Below are positions 51,990 to 62,274 of a DNA stretch of 64,000 nt, in pieces (position 1 is the stretch's first letter; every line of letters begins with the position of its first letter). The stretch comes from Diploptera punctata (lineage: Eukaryota; Arthropoda; Insecta; Blattodea; Blaberidae): the NCBI GenBank assembly GCA_030220185.1, contig JASPKZ010007549.1, forward strand, positions 248,001-312,000. The letters run 5' to 3'. The position numbers and the translations under genes are program-made. The notes beneath the pieces were generated by a model that saw only the letters and a list, made by a program, of their open reading frames with translations, searched no databases and was not told where the DNA came from.

Positions 51990-52374
51990 TTTTTTCAAAT
52001 GCCCCAGGTTTTGTCTTTCGACATTCCTGGTGTTCTCTCCTGGCATGGAGTGTTTGTAACCCACTTCTGAGGTTGGGGCGCCTTGAAGGCGAGGTTACGT
52101 TGTCCCCGATGTTATGATGGGTGATGATGATAGTGGTGCGCCAGGAGAGGCCCTAATCCTAAGCTTAATCTAAGATGAATATGAATGATGATGATTGCGT
52201 TGACCATATGATTTCGGGGACCGTTTGGGCCTTAAAGTTTTCCTGACATTTGTCTGACAGGTGAGGAAAAATCCCGATAAAAACTTCACCCGGAAAAACT
52301 GTCCCGACCGGGGATCGATCCCGGGCCCGCTGCGTGACAAGGCAGCACGCTACCTCGAGACCACAGCGGTGGAC
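51990..52374 (-). mobile_element. SINE S1, long-tail variant, complete
   Basis: Minus strand: head gtccaccgctgtggtctcga with B box cccgggatcgatccccgg, core 'aggaaaactttaaggcccaa' and 'atatggtcaacgcaatcatc', long tail with 'aggattagggcctctcc', 'ggcgccccaacctcag' and 'gtcgaaagacaaaacctggg', then an A-run. Flanked by TTCTTC-rich sequence on both sides. Confidence 0.75.
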
Positions 52375-52375
52375 A

Positions 52376-52565
52376 CTTTCTTCTTCTTCTTCTTAAACAT
52401 AATTTGTAGGATTTTCATCCTGTTTATTTCCAAAATCACTCCTCGGAGGAAGACGTATTGGATGTGTATTCACTGTCTATCCATCTCTTGGCTGGTCTTC
52501 TTCTTGTTCTTCTTTAGCTCTTTTTGCAAGTCGGTTTTCTTTCATTCTTTCTGTATGGCCCTTCC
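52376..52565 (-). mobile_element. LINE 3' end with (GAA)n tail
   Basis: Minus strand: HTERMKENRLAKRAKEEQEEDQPRDG, stop, …, then (GAA)n (TTC at 52379-52394). 'H-ERM-ENRLAK' fits the B/C class. Confidence 0.6.
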
Positions 52566-52623
52566 GATATTTAATAGTAAATAATAAGTATTAAAATATA
52601 ATTTATATAAACCACAAGTAACA

Positions 52624-52752
52624 GTAACCCGTAGGATCATGGCCGCACGGAACAAAAAATGCAAAAAAGTAAGAGTCCATGTTTAACATCCATATAATAT
52701 AACTGGTAGAATAACAGTTTTTTTATATTTTCAGTTTAACGTTTTTTGAAAG
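52624..52752 (-). mobile_element. LINE family A, internally deleted short copy
   Basis: The terminal 'aacccgtaggatcatggccgcacgga' is joined after about 15 bp directly to 'agtaagagtccatgtttaacatcc' and the ILPVILYG region, so about 300 bp between them are missing. Confidence 0.7.
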
Positions 52753-52859
52753 AAAAATTCTACATTTTAATAATATATTGAAATTGTCGCTGGAGGGAAA
52801 ATTTTATATAGGATCGTAACAGGCCTTGGCCTAATACTTGGAACGAAGAAGAAGTAATA

Positions 52860-52945
52860 AGCATGTAATTTTTCTAGATTTCATTATTTGTTGGTTGAGT
52901 GAAGAGAAAGCCTTGTCACCTTAACTCTGTCAGCTTAAATAAGGC

Positions 52946-52990
<45 letters not shown>
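52860..52990 (+). mobile_element. LINE 3' UTR (type X) with (AAT)n tail
   Basis: Reads 'ggttgagtgaagagaaagcc…ttaactctgtcagcttaaataaggc' then AAT repeats (52948-52990). Confidence 0.55.
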
Positions 52991-53007
52991 TAATGATTAT
53001 TATTATC

Positions 53008-53235
53008 ATCATCATCATAGTACATTCACGAATTTAGGCAATTTGTTGACCTGTTTCGGCCTCAAGAGAAACACCAGCCAGAAGTCTTTTGAGTGGACGT
53101 CCTGGTCTTCTTCTTCCTGCAGGTTGATATCTTAACATTTATTTGGGTATTCTGTGATCTTCCATTCGATGAACATGTTGCATTCCTTCTGGATTTTTTC
53201 GTGTTGAGACTTGAAAGTAGTTTTGAAGTTCCTTA
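53008..53235 (-). mobile_element. LINE type I C-terminal fragment with (GAT)n tail
   Basis: Minus strand: …QHVHRMEDHRIPK, stop, MLRYQPAGRRRPGRPLKRLLAGVSLEAETGQQIA…, ending in GATGATGATGAT. Shares its 3' end with 2588-2668. Confidence 0.65.
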
Positions 53236-53249
53236 GGACAGGTTACTGG

Positions 53250-53460
53250 CCCGACGCTAAGTAGTCCAGTGGTAGGGCTGCTACCTTTTAGTCTCTGGAC
53301 AGACATTAGGATACCGCATTTACTCAGTACCTGATGGAACGGTTATACCGCCGTGACTCGGTCCTCAGAGCCTCGTTTGTGAAAACAGGTTGTACCACGA
53401 GAAGGTGAGGATGAGAATTGGGTAGGAGAGGTTATACACACGTCACTACCCCTTACAACC

Positions 53461-53512
<52 letters not shown>

Positions 53513-53513
53513 T
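53250..53513 (+). mobile_element. tRNA-like SINE (S6) with (ATT)n tail
   Basis: A-box-like tagtccagtggtagggctgc, a GC-richer 200-bp body and a long ATT tail (53463-53513). The B box is weak (gacattaggataccgc). Only one copy seen. Confidence 0.4.
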
Positions 53514-53874
53514 TCTCGGTGCAGAAATTAGGACCAATCAAGATAGGTAAAAAAATTTAAAAAATGTCTTCATTAGAACAACCTCAGTAGCTCTGAAATT
53601 GGCAAATAAACTTGCGTTACTGAACAAGTATGTTTAGCTGGTATAATGGCTATTATGTGATCAGACAGTGTTGCCAATTAGTGCAATGTTGCTAATTATA
53701 TCTGTGTGTGCAATTAGCAGTGAGCACGTGGTAACCGCAGGGTTCTTGTACCTGTTATAGACTGTATTATTAATTCCCAGCTTGTAGCTTCTGTGTATAA
53801 GATGTAACAGACATCTGAACGTTGCCTTTTCCTCATTGAAACTGTCGCACTGTAGGATTGAATAGAAATATTGA
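53514..53874. other. No recognised feature
   Basis: No repeat relation recognised. Confidence 0.3.
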
Positions 53875-53993
53875 TAAAATTCCCTTCCACCCTTAAAGAA
53901 ACCTTAGGCTTATATTTCACATCCATATAACAGGAAGAATAACCGTTTATATATTTTTAACTTTTTTTAGGTAAGTTGAGATGGCAAGAGTTT
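53875..53993 (-). mobile_element. LINE family A degenerate internal fragment
   Basis: Inverse of the ILPVILYG-upstream region ('cttaaagaaacc', 'tcacatccatataac', 'ataaccgtttatatattttt', 'agttgagatggcaagag'). Confidence 0.55.
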
Positions 53994-53995
53994 TT

Positions 53996-54760
53996 CTAAT
54001 CTAATATGTAAAAATTAATGTTTTTTTGTTCGTATTTTATGCGCTGCCATACCATTCATCCGATTTTGATGGGGGTGTTTGCAAAATATTCAGGAATTTT
54101 TCGGAAAGGTTGTAGGCTATAAGAGAGTTGTAATATGCAACCCCTTCACCCTTTGTACGTAATGAAAAACGTGTAAAAATCGCATTTTGGGCGCTTAAAT
54201 CGCTTACGCTGCCTAAACCATAACAAATATATTCCCAAGTTAATGTACACAAAATTGAATATCCATCCATCCATAGTAATTATGCCCGAGGACAGGTCTT
54301 TCACTGCAATCGTAGCATTTTCATGCTATGCTTTGCAGCTTTACTAGGGATTGTAGGTGTGGTAGCTTCCCGTTGCTTTCCACACCGGTGAAGGATGATG
54401 ATGATAAGGATGACGATGATGGCCATATGATTTCGGGGACCGTTTGGGCCTTAAAGTTTTCCTGACATTTATCTTATAGGTGAGGAAAACCCTGATAAAA
54501 ACCTCACCCAGTAAAATTGCCCCGATCGGGGATCGAACCCGGGCCCACTGCGTGACAAGGCAGCACGCTACCTCGAGACCACAGCGGTGGACGAATTGAA
54601 TATATAAAAAGAAAATAAAAAAAACTGTACAAAAAACTCCGCGACAGCATATGTTTAATTTTTTACGGATAATTCACAATAACCACTTTTGTCTTTCATT
54701 TATACCAAGATGATCGAGATAAGAAGATTCCCGGGCAACGCCGAGTAATCAGCACGGGGT
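53996..54760 (+). mobile_element. Helitron-like non-autonomous element, with S1 inserted
   Basis: Starts 'taatctaatatgtaaaaattaatg', has 'catccgattttgatgggggt' and ends 'cccgggcaacgccgagtaatcagc'. These phrases recur in insect Helitron/Helentron-type repeats as I remember them. No Rep/helicase coding. An S1 SINE at 54263-54593 splits it with a 10-bp duplication; without it the element is about 420 bp. Confidence 0.5.
54263..54593 (-). mobile_element. SINE S1, short-tail variant, full-length
   Basis: 331 bp on the minus strand: head gtccaccgctgtggtctcga, B box cccgggttcgatccccg, core 'aggaaaactttaaggcccaa', tail with 'ggtgtggaaagcaacgggaag' and 'gcatgaaaatgctacgattg', ending in (ATGG)n. Aattgaatat at 54253-54262 and 54594-54603 is the target duplication. 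Confidence 0.9.
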
Positions 54761-54907
54761 ATCTAAAATAATTACGACGTACATTTTTATGAGAATATTG
54801 TTAGCCGGTCATCTTAAAGAGAGAGAAGAATATTTTAGCAGGTTTTTAATGTGTTTGACCTGAAATATGAACATCAGCATGAGAAAAAGACAGTAAATTT
54901 GGGACTC

Positions 54908-55325
54908 TAAGGGAACTATTAACAATTGCATGCCGAAACCTATCTTGAAAGTTCGCCCAGAAAACCGTTGTGATTGCTTGAGAAAGATCGGTAGGAAGGC
55001 CAAGAACAGATTTGAGATCCGTGTAAAAAAACTGCAAGGCACACAAATAAAACCCAGAATGCAGCATTGGCAACCCACTGTACGGAGCAGATGTGAACTC
55101 TCTGCTTCAGTAAGAGCAGAGTGGAGTGAGGCGGACGCCAAGTAGCGAGAGTCATCCACTGCACCAATTCAAGAGTTGTATTACTTTCCTATAATTTAAA
55201 TGAGAGACACAACTCTGGGTTTTAGTATCTTGCAGTTAAAAACGGCCGATCATTTTTTTCACAACGCTTCTTTGGGGGAAAATTGAAGGTAGCTTTCGTC
55301 ATGCAATGGTTTACAGTTCCCTTGT
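54908..55325 (+). mobile_element. Long-TIR element V4, most complete copy
   Basis: 418 bp. Left end 'aagggaactattaacaattgcatgccg' pairs with right end '…catgcaatggtttacagttccctt'. Complementarity continues inward for about 90 bp with mismatches ('gaaaaccgttgtga' against 'acaacgcttctttggggg'). The middle (cccactgtacggagcagatg…) is unique to the family. No coding; strong foldback potential. Confidence 0.65.
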
Positions 55326-55837
55326 TAGAATGATTTGATGAGAAAGTAGGAAAGACTGTAACCGTGTTTGTTTAGACGGACGTAGGCGGGGGAAGGGAGG
55401 GGGTGAGTAAAAATAACAGTGATTAAAACTGTGACGAAATGAGCAGGCTGTTTGTTAAGTAAAGAAAGGACTGCCATCTGCCGAGAATGTCTTACTTCAT
55501 TAACTAAATTCAATTGTCAGCATTTGTCATTTGCTAACAAGTTATTTAGCCCCAGCGTCGCGCGCGCCATCTTTGAATGAGAAAGTAAAATTAAAATACG
55601 TTTATAAGTGAAATTCCAACAGAGAAGAGAGAAAACACTGCTGTGTTTTGTTACTTCATCAAACGAGATATGAATTTGAAAGTAGTCCATGAAGCTGGAA
55701 TTGCGTATACTAACCGTATTCCTCAGGAAATGGAATTTGTTTTTCGATTTTGATGGTTTATGGAATATCTGTTTCGTTTGTTAATTAAATCCTACGTTGA
55801 CCTATAACTTACATCTACGTTGAGAAAATCAACTTGG
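55326..55837. other. No recognised feature
   Basis: No coding or repeat relation recognised. Confidence 0.3.
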
Positions 55838-55990
55838 CGGCAGCTACGGCGAGTTTTAATTGTATTTCACGTAAACTCCCACTTCCAATGTTTGAATTTC
55901 GCAGATTTGTTTAGAAACATTTTTTTAAATTTAATTTCAATAGTATATATCAAGTTTCGTTGTGAGAAATTAAAATTTGCTGCCACTAGA
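55838..55990 (+). repeat. Interspersed repeat Y, copy 2
   Basis: Shares 'gtaaactcccactt', 'tttgaatttcgcagattt', 'aatttcaatagtatatatc' and 'gtttcgttgtgagaaa' with 11650-11810. Ends 'gccactagagc' immediately before ATT repeats. Confidence 0.45.
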
Positions 55991-55992
55991 GC

Positions 55993-56027
<35 letters not shown>

Positions 56028-56055
56028 CATCATCATCATCATCATTATCATTATT

Positions 56056-56127
<72 letters not shown>
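55991..56127. repeat. (ATT)n/(ATC)n microsatellite
   Basis: About 137 bp of TTA with interior TCA interruptions. A family A tail starts at its right edge. Confidence 0.95.
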
Positions 56128-56131
<4 letters not shown>

Positions 56132-56520
56132 AACTAACTCACTGGCACTATCGAACCCGTAGCTTCATGGCCGCGCGGACATAAGCTGTCCATATTTCCC
56201 TATCGTGAGCCAATGCTTTCCAATCATTCCCTGTATAATCTACTTCCCTCAAATCATAGTTAATGTTGTTCTCCCACCTCATTCTTGGTCTACCAACTGG
56301 GCGTTTTCCTTCTGGCTTTCCTACAAGAATCTTCCATGCACGTCTTTCATTCCCCATTCGTGCCACATGTCCTGCCCATCGCAGTCTACGAGACTTAACT
56401 GTTTTTATTATATCTGGCTTCCTATAAAGACCATGTAATTCACTGTTATGCAGTCTTCATCTGTCTGTTCATCTCTCTTTGGTCCAAACATTTTCCTAAG
56501 AACTTTATTCTCAAATACGC
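56128..56520 (-). mobile_element. LINE family A copy between microsatellites
   Basis: Tail ctaactaactcactgg, then the terminus and C-terminal region (RAWKILVGKPEGKRPVGRPRMRW) up to VFENKVLRKMFGPKRDEQTDE with a small deletion. Bounded by TTA repeats at the left and, after 30 bp, by TTC/TTA at the right. Confidence 0.85.
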
Positions 56521-56550
56521 TTCCATTTTTATGATTTATTTCAAACGATT

Positions 56551-56573
56551 TCTTCTTCTTCTTCTTCTTCTTC

Positions 56574-56632
<59 letters not shown>
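56551..56632. repeat. (TTC)n(TTA)n compound microsatellite
   Basis: About eight TTC units pass into about 20 TTA units. Confidence 0.95.
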
Positions 56633-56634
<2 letters not shown>

Positions 56635-56635
56635 A

Positions 56636-56745
56636 ATGACATCTATACGAAAACAAGTGTAACTAAATTAGTATGGTTCAAATTCTTCCCTGTAGGGGGA
56701 GAGCGCCTAAATATCTGTAAAGGGAAAACATAGGCTTACAATACA

Positions 56746-56747
<2 letters not shown>
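56636..56747 (+). mobile_element. SINE S3 3' end, set in TTA repeats
   Basis: Inverse of 46884-46996: 'gacatctatacgaaaacaag', 'gttcaaattcttccctgtaggggg', 'gcttacaatacaatt'. Bounded by TTA arrays at 56575-56632 and 56748-56793. 5'-truncated. Confidence 0.75.
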
Positions 56748-56791
<44 letters not shown>

Positions 56792-56795
<4 letters not shown>

Positions 56796-57206
56796 TCACT
56801 TACTCACTGGTACTATCGAACCCATAGGTTCATGGCCGCGCGGACATACGCTCTCCATACATCCCTATCCTGAGCTAATACTTTCCAATCATTCCCTGTA
56901 TAATCTACTTCCCTCAAATCATAGTTAATGTTATTCTTCCACCTCATTCTTGGTCTACCAACTGGGCGTTTTCCCTCTGGTTTTCCTGCAAGAACCTTCC
57001 ATGCAAGTCTTTCATTCCCCATACGTGCAACATGTCCTGCCCATCGCAGTCTACGAGACTTAACTGTTCTTATTATATCTGGCTTCCTATGAAGACCATG
57101 TAGTTCATTGTTATGTAGTCTTCTCCATTCTCCTGTCTGTTCATCTCTCTTTGGTCCAAACATTTTCCTAAGTACTTTATTCTCAAATACTTGTAATCTC
57201 CTTTCC

Positions 57207-57207
<1 letters not shown>
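56792..57207 (-). mobile_element. LINE family A copy set inside a TTA array
   Basis: Starts with tactcacttactcactgg and ends at 'tctcaaatacttgtaatctcctttcc' (KERRLQVFENK). (ATT)n lies at 56748-56793 and again at 57208-57253, so the array was split. Open for about 130 codons (KERRLQVFENKVLRKMFGPKRDEQTGEWRR to NLWVR). Confidence 0.9.
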
Positions 57208-57256
<49 letters not shown>

Positions 57257-57429
57257 ACTTTTGAAATTCATATTAAAGCACAGTTGAGGTTATGTAATAA
57301 GATGTTAATTATATAATGTTTACCTGGTAAGTCAGTCGTCCTCAACTAAATTATTAAACTTCTTCAAGTTATTCTAATATGGAGGCCTTTCGAAAACAAT
57401 GTTTCATTTTATTACTTATGAAAGTTAAA

Positions 57430-57669
57430 AGAAACATATTAGAAAAAATAGAAGAACAACGTTTGAAATGGTATGGACACCTCATCAGAATGGAAGAAGA
57501 GAGATCCTTAATTCGGAAGCTAATGGAAGAAGTTGAAGAGGCAGACCTAGAGAACGTTGGATAGATGGAGTGAGGAGAAGTATGGAAGCTAGGGATTTGA
57601 GAGAAGATGCTTTAGACAGGAGCCTCTGGCGACAAATCACTTTGGGTTGAAAAAATATTCCTAATAAAA

Positions 57670-57706
<37 letters not shown>

Positions 57707-57712
57707 TATTAT
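57430..57712 (+). mobile_element. LINE type E C-terminal fragment with (TTA)n tail
   Basis: Reads KRNILEKIEEQRLKWYGHLIRMEEERSLIRKL, a frameshift, GRPRERWIDGVRRSMEARDLREDALDRSLWRQITLG, stop, then TTA repeats (57668-57712). Confidence 0.7.
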
Positions 57713-58100
57713 TCGATAAAGAGGATAAACAAGAAAGTGATATTAAGAACAGAATAAATAAAGGTAGAGCAATAACAGCAATGATGAATGGAGTCTTATG
57801 GAACAGACATATAACCAGGAAAAATAAGTTACAAATATATAATTCAATAGTGAGAAGTACTGTCACATATGGAGCTGAAGTTTGGAAATTCAACAAAAGC
57901 TTAGAACAAAAACGTATGTCGATGGAAATGGATTTCTTGAGGAGAGCAGCAAGATGTTCAAAATTAGACAAAATAAGAAATACTGTCATAAGAGAAAAAA
58001 TGAATATTGGTTATTCAATAGTAGATTATATACGGTATAAGCAATTAAATTGGTATGGGCACGTATGACGAATGCAAGAAGAAAGGTTACCCAGGAAAAC
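57713..58100 (+). mobile_element. LINE family D3 fragment
   Basis: Reads DKEDKQESDIKNRINKGRAITAMMNGVLWNRHITRKNKLQIYNSIVRSTVTYGAEVWKFN…MEMDFLRRAARCSKLDKIRNTVIREKMNIGYSIVDYIRYKQLNWYGHV, stop, RMQEERLPRK, then ends. One in-frame stop. Begins directly after a TTA array; 3' end missing. Confidence 0.8.
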
Positions 58101-58843
58101 ATGCACGCGCGTGTATTTGTGTGTAAATGTTGGTCAGTCATTTTCGATATTTATTAGATGTCTTCATTCGATATCTACTTTGTAAAATATTTTCATGAAA
58201 ACTATGTAATTAGCTTCTCATGAGCTTTATAACGAGCTCATCAAATTTCAGTCTTAATTGTGCTAGTAAAAATATTTTGTGGCTTGTCAATTTTTCCCCC
58301 AAACCCCTGAATTCCGTTCCACCCTATGTACACGAACGCTTAAAAATAATTGTGGCGATGATTATTTTGTTGAAGTTGGAAGTTTTTGTGTTGATTTTAT
58401 TATCGATATTGTAGAAATACCAGCGCGAGGTCGGGAGAAGAGGAGGGGGGGTGATAAATAACAAATGCCAACCGATATTGAACTTTGCTTTCACAAGTGA
58501 AAAATGCCAAGTTATTGCCGCGCAAACAAGTGTCTTAAAACCGGGTTACAAAACATGCAATTTATTTATTTTTCAAACCACATGTCGGGTTCACTTGTCA
58601 CATAGTGTTTCCAATATCATCACCAGCTTCATGTGTACTTACAACTGTTATGCACTAAGCGCGGCTGTGATTTGAAACATACACAGTGATTATTAGCAAG
58701 TGATTTTACTGTTTAATTTTTATTGGACGCAAGTGTTAATAATTGTAAAATGTACTTACCTGAGGCCAAAATTAGTTTAATTCCCGGATTTTAAAAAAGA
58801 AAATATTCGCATAGAGATATATTAACTCATAATGGAAATGCAG
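58101..58843. other. No recognised feature
   Basis: 740 bp without confident signal. A 74-codon frame at 58451-58675 has no family features. Confidence 0.3.
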
Positions 58844-59283
58844 CCCTCCATGGTATCTTTACCGTGTCGTGGTGGAGTGGCTTGCGTGCTTAAATGATCC
58901 TGAGAGCTATGCCGGCGGTAGCATTGCTGCCGATAGGGTTACCCATGCCGGACTGGTCAAAGGTGATAAGCCAGACGAAAAAGTACAGGAAGCCAGATAT
59001 AATAAGAACAGTTAAGTCTCGTAGACTGCGATGGGCAGGACATGTTGCACGTATGGGGAATAAAAGACTTGCATGTAAGCTTCTTGTAGTAAAGCCAGAG
59101 GGAAAATGCCCAGTTGGTAGACCAAGAATGAGGTGGGAGAATAACATTAACTATGATTTGAGGGAAATAGATTATACAGGGAATGATTGGAAAGCATTAA
59201 CTCAAGATAGGGATATATGGAGAGCTTATGTCCGTGCGGCCATGAACCTACGGGTTCAATAGTGCCAGTGAGTAAGTAAGTAA
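58844..59283 (+). mobile_element. Internally deleted LINE family A with both ends
   Basis: 58844-58983 is the family A 5' end (ccctccatggtatctttacc … ggtgataagccagac). It joins at about 58984 straight to the C-terminal region (RKPDIIRTVKSRRLRWAGHVARM … VRAAMNLRVQ) and the gtgagtaagtaagtaag tail. Endonuclease and RT are missing. An open frame of 122 codons spans the junction by chance. Confidence 0.85.
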
Positions 59284-59342
59284 GATACTCAAATTCTTCA
59301 CATCCTCTAATATACCTCTTTTCATCTTCTAATATCAAATCT

Positions 59343-59455
59343 ATTTTAATATCTTGCAGTTAAAAACGGACTTTTGCTTTGGTACATCACAACGGATCTC
59401 TGAGAGAAGTTTCAAGGTATGTTTCACCATGTATTGGCTGAGAGTTCCCTTCTGA
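59343..59455 (+). mobile_element. Long-TIR element V5, right end only
   Basis: Matches the V right end: 'atcttgcagttaaaaacgg', 'acatcacaacggatctctg', 'gagagttcccttctg'. Confidence 0.5.
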
Positions 59456-59825
59456 CAACGGGATTTAAACCCAAAATGCAGTCGGGTGGAAGAAGTGTTT
59501 GAGAATAGTTTGAGCGAGTTTTTACAAGTTTAATGGCAGCTAAATCACGCGATTTAAGTTTTTGAACTGTTGAGACATCCATAAATCCTGTCACAACAAG
59601 AAAACTAGAGTGTTGTCCAGTAGAAAGAATTTTCACAACAGTTGGCTGCCCTGTCTGATACAATTCAATTTGGAATCAGTTTCTCTCTCCCTGCAAGAGT
59701 TTCTCGAAGAGTCAACAATTCAACATTTTGAACTCTGATCTTGTTTTTTGTTATCTTTGATTTGTGTTTCCAACAACTTTCTTCCTCTAGAAAAAATACA
59801 CCTTTTATTTATTTTACTGGAGCTA
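59456..59825. other. No recognised feature
   Basis: No repeat relation recognised. Confidence 0.3.
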
Positions 59826-60505
59826 TTTTTAATTTGGAAAAAATAAGTGCCAATTACAATTTAAAAATTTCAAGGAATAAAACTGAAATTTTAGCATTTA
59901 AAGGACATGATACCTTAAGAGCAAAAGTAGTAATTGGTAATAAAATTTTAGAGCAGGTGAACAGTTTTAAATATCTAGGTCTCAATGTATCATATGTTAA
60001 AATTGAAGATATTAATGACAAAATAAATAAATTTAATCTAATGTGTGGCACTATTAAAAGAACCCTTAAAAACACAAGAAGAGAAACAAAAATTAAATTT
60101 TATAAAGTAATGGCTGTTCCTGTATTGATATATGGATCAGAATGTTGGACGATCACTAAAAGGCAAGAACAAAGATTGGAAGCAGCTGAGATGCGATTTT
60201 TAAGAAATATAGCAGGATATACTCTGCTGGATAAGAAAAGGAATGAAGATGTTAGAAAGGAACTAAATATTTTCAAACTTACAGACCGAATAATTAAATA
60301 TAGGAACGACTGGAAAGAACATGTTGATAGAATGCCAGAAGTAAGATTTCCAAAATTATTGCTAAATTATTATAAACCGCACGGAAGGAGAAATTTTGTT
60401 CGCCCACACAGAAGATGGTCTGAACAATTTTAACAATTCTAGCTTTCATGAAACCGGAACGAGGCAACAGGCTTAATCCCTGGATGATGATGATGATGAT
60501 GCCTA
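59826..60505 (+). mobile_element. LINE family B, best copy, (GAT)n tail
   Basis: Open frame for about 200 codons: LKISRNKTEILAFKGHD, FKYLGLNVSYVKIEDINDK, MCGTIKRTLKNTRRETKIKFYKVMAVPVLIYGSECWTIT, LEAAEMRFLRNIAGYTLLDKKRNEDVRKELNIF, YRNDWKEHVDRMPEVRFPKLLL, GRRNFVRPHRRWSEQF, stop. Then 'gaaccggaacgaggcaacaggcttaatccc' and GAT repeats (60483-60501). This is the part after the RT palm; endonuclease and palm are missing. Parallel to 43868-44512. Confidence 0.85.
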
Positions 60506-60584
60506 TAGGCCTATGTATATCTGGTGTTTTGATAAAAATAAGGTTTTTTAAAAAAATTAAAAACTGCTAAATTACTTTCTACAT

Positions 60585-60983
60585 GTTGTGTCAGGGATGT
60601 GTTTAACAATGAATTTATATGATAGAGTAACTGATAACTGTTGGAGAATCAAAACAAATAAGGAACCAAACAAATTAATAAAAAATCAGAACATAGTAAA
60701 CCATATAAGATCTCTCAGAATTGGTTGGCTTGGACATTTGTAAGAATGGATGATCAGAGACTGGTCAAAAATCTCTACAAATGGAAACCTATAGGAGACA
60801 GAGCTGTAGGAAGACCGAAGATCAGATGAGAGGATGACACAATGAACGATGTAAATAAAATGAAAGTGACTAACTTGAATATGGCAAGAGACAGATTGGC
60901 ATGGAGGAGGATTGTTGAGAAGGCCAAAACTTTCACTTTTGAAGTTTTCGCGCCTTAGAATGATGATGATGATGATGATATAT
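60585..60983 (+). mobile_element. LINE family C, degenerate copy with (GAT)n tail
   Basis: Reads DRVTDNCWRIKTNKEPNKLIKNQNIVNHIRSLRIGWLGHL, a frameshift, RMDDQRLVKNLYKWKPIGDRAVGRPKIR, stop, EDDTMNDVNKMKVTNLNMARDRLAWRRIVEKAKTFTFEVFAP, stop, then GAT repeats. Its end VEKAKTF matches C1 (8615-9150), but the tail unit differs (GAT versus GAA). Confidence 0.75.
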
Positions 60984-60994
60984 AGGCCTCAAAC

Positions 60995-61212
60995 CCCGGC
61001 GGCGTTCGATGCATTTTATAGAACTGAAAAATGCAAGGAGCAAGTCCTCTGGGAGGGACTTTAAGCTGTGGGTCGCGAGTGTGAAGATTTTCAGGCTCGT
61101 AAAAGATCCTTAAGCCTGAATAAAAAGGCCTCTGAGCAAAATTTACGTATTTTCTTCATCCTAGTATTACTCGGATGCTTTCTAGATGTCTCATTGGGTC
61201 AGTGTGTTGTCA
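60995..61212 (+). mobile_element. SINE S3 internal copy
   Basis: 'gggagggactttaagctgtgggtcgcgagtgtgaagattttcaggctcgtaaaa', 'cttaagcctgaat', 'ctaggat-ttactcgg', 'ctagatgtc' parallel S3 at 46886-47287. The head B box is partly decayed. Confidence 0.65.
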
Positions 61213-61431
61213 ACATACCATTGATTGAATCTCTAGGAAAATAAACTTAACTTGGTCTAGTAACTGCTAACAAAGAAGAGGCTATGGCCCAACATTGAGT
61301 TGTGATGCTATTGTAGATAGTTCTACTGATTGTGTACGCAATGTTTTATTTCAGAACGCTCTATAACAACTCATGTGAGTGAAAAAGTAAACAAAAATAT
61401 CCCTTTAAATTCGGGGTTTATATATATCATG

Positions 61432-61862
61432 CAATTGTTAAAAGCATCATTACTTATGGAGCAGAACTTTGGCCATTAACAACAAAAACAAATAAGTACC
61501 TTTTGGCAACGGAAATGGATTTTATACGAAGGGCAGCAAGAATTTCAAGAAGAGAAAAAATTAGGAACTCAGTTATAAGGGAGAAAATGAAGATTGAAGA
61601 CACTATTTTAGATTATATTAAAACTCAGCAATTAAGATGGTACGGACATGTCCAGCGAATGGAAGAGGATCGGCTACCAGAATGTGTTTTGGAATGGAAA
61701 CCTGAGGGAAGACGAGGTAGAGGAAGACCTAAAACCTCCTGGAGTCAGGGAATATGTTTATACATGAAGGAGAAACATCTACAACCAGGAGATTGGATGG
61801 ACCGACAAAATTGGCTATTAGGAATCGGACGATGTCAAAGATATTAAACAACCGATGATTTA
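61432..61862 (+). mobile_element. LINE family D2, uninterrupted sister copy
   Basis: Reads IVKSIITYGAELWPLTTKTNKYLLATEMDFIRRAARISRREKIRNSVIREKMKIEDTILDYIKTQQLRWYGHVQRMEEDRLPECVLEWKPEGRRGRGRPKTSWSQGICLYMKEKHLQPGDWMDRQ, a frameshift, then the end and 'accgatgatttatctatt'. Nearly identical to the copy at 31369-31787. Confidence 0.85.
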
Positions 61863-62007
61863 TCTATTCGGGGTTAAGGTTCTTTACGTGTCATAAATCC
61901 AGTTTTCTTCCGATGGATATCATATTCAGATGTTTTTAAAATTTGTATTTTATTTCAGGATTGTTTCTGTTATTTACACAGTTATCCTCAACCAAAATAT
62001 ACTTTTT

Positions 62008-62270
62008 TTTTTTTTCTCCCACACTTCCTGATCTTGCGTGTCTGCTTCTGTCATATTTCTCTTGTTCATGTTGTCTTGAATTTCCTTTATCCACGTTCGC
62101 CTTGGTCTACCATGTTTCCCTTTTCCATGAGGTATCCATTTCAATACTTTTTTGTTTGTTTCTGTGTCCCTTCTTCTCATTATATGTCCATACCATCTTA
62201 GTTGGATTTCTTCAATCTCTTGTACAATATCCTTTTCTATACTCTGAATTTTTACTTCTTTAAAATGCAA
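62008..62270 (-). mobile_element. LINE type F C-terminal fragment
   Basis: Minus strand: FKEVKIQSIEKDIVQEIEEIQLRWYGHIMRRRDTETNKKVLKWIPHGKGKHGRPRRTWIKEIQDNMNKRNMTEADTQDQEVWEKKKK. The frame is open; 'LKWIPHGKGKHGRP' links it to type G. Confidence 0.75.
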
Positions 62271-62274
62271 CGAC

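Noticed and set aside
58894..59262. 122-codon fusion protein at the short LINE A derivative
   Set aside because: The 5' UTR-derived half is non-coding in other copies; the frame across the junction is fortuitous.
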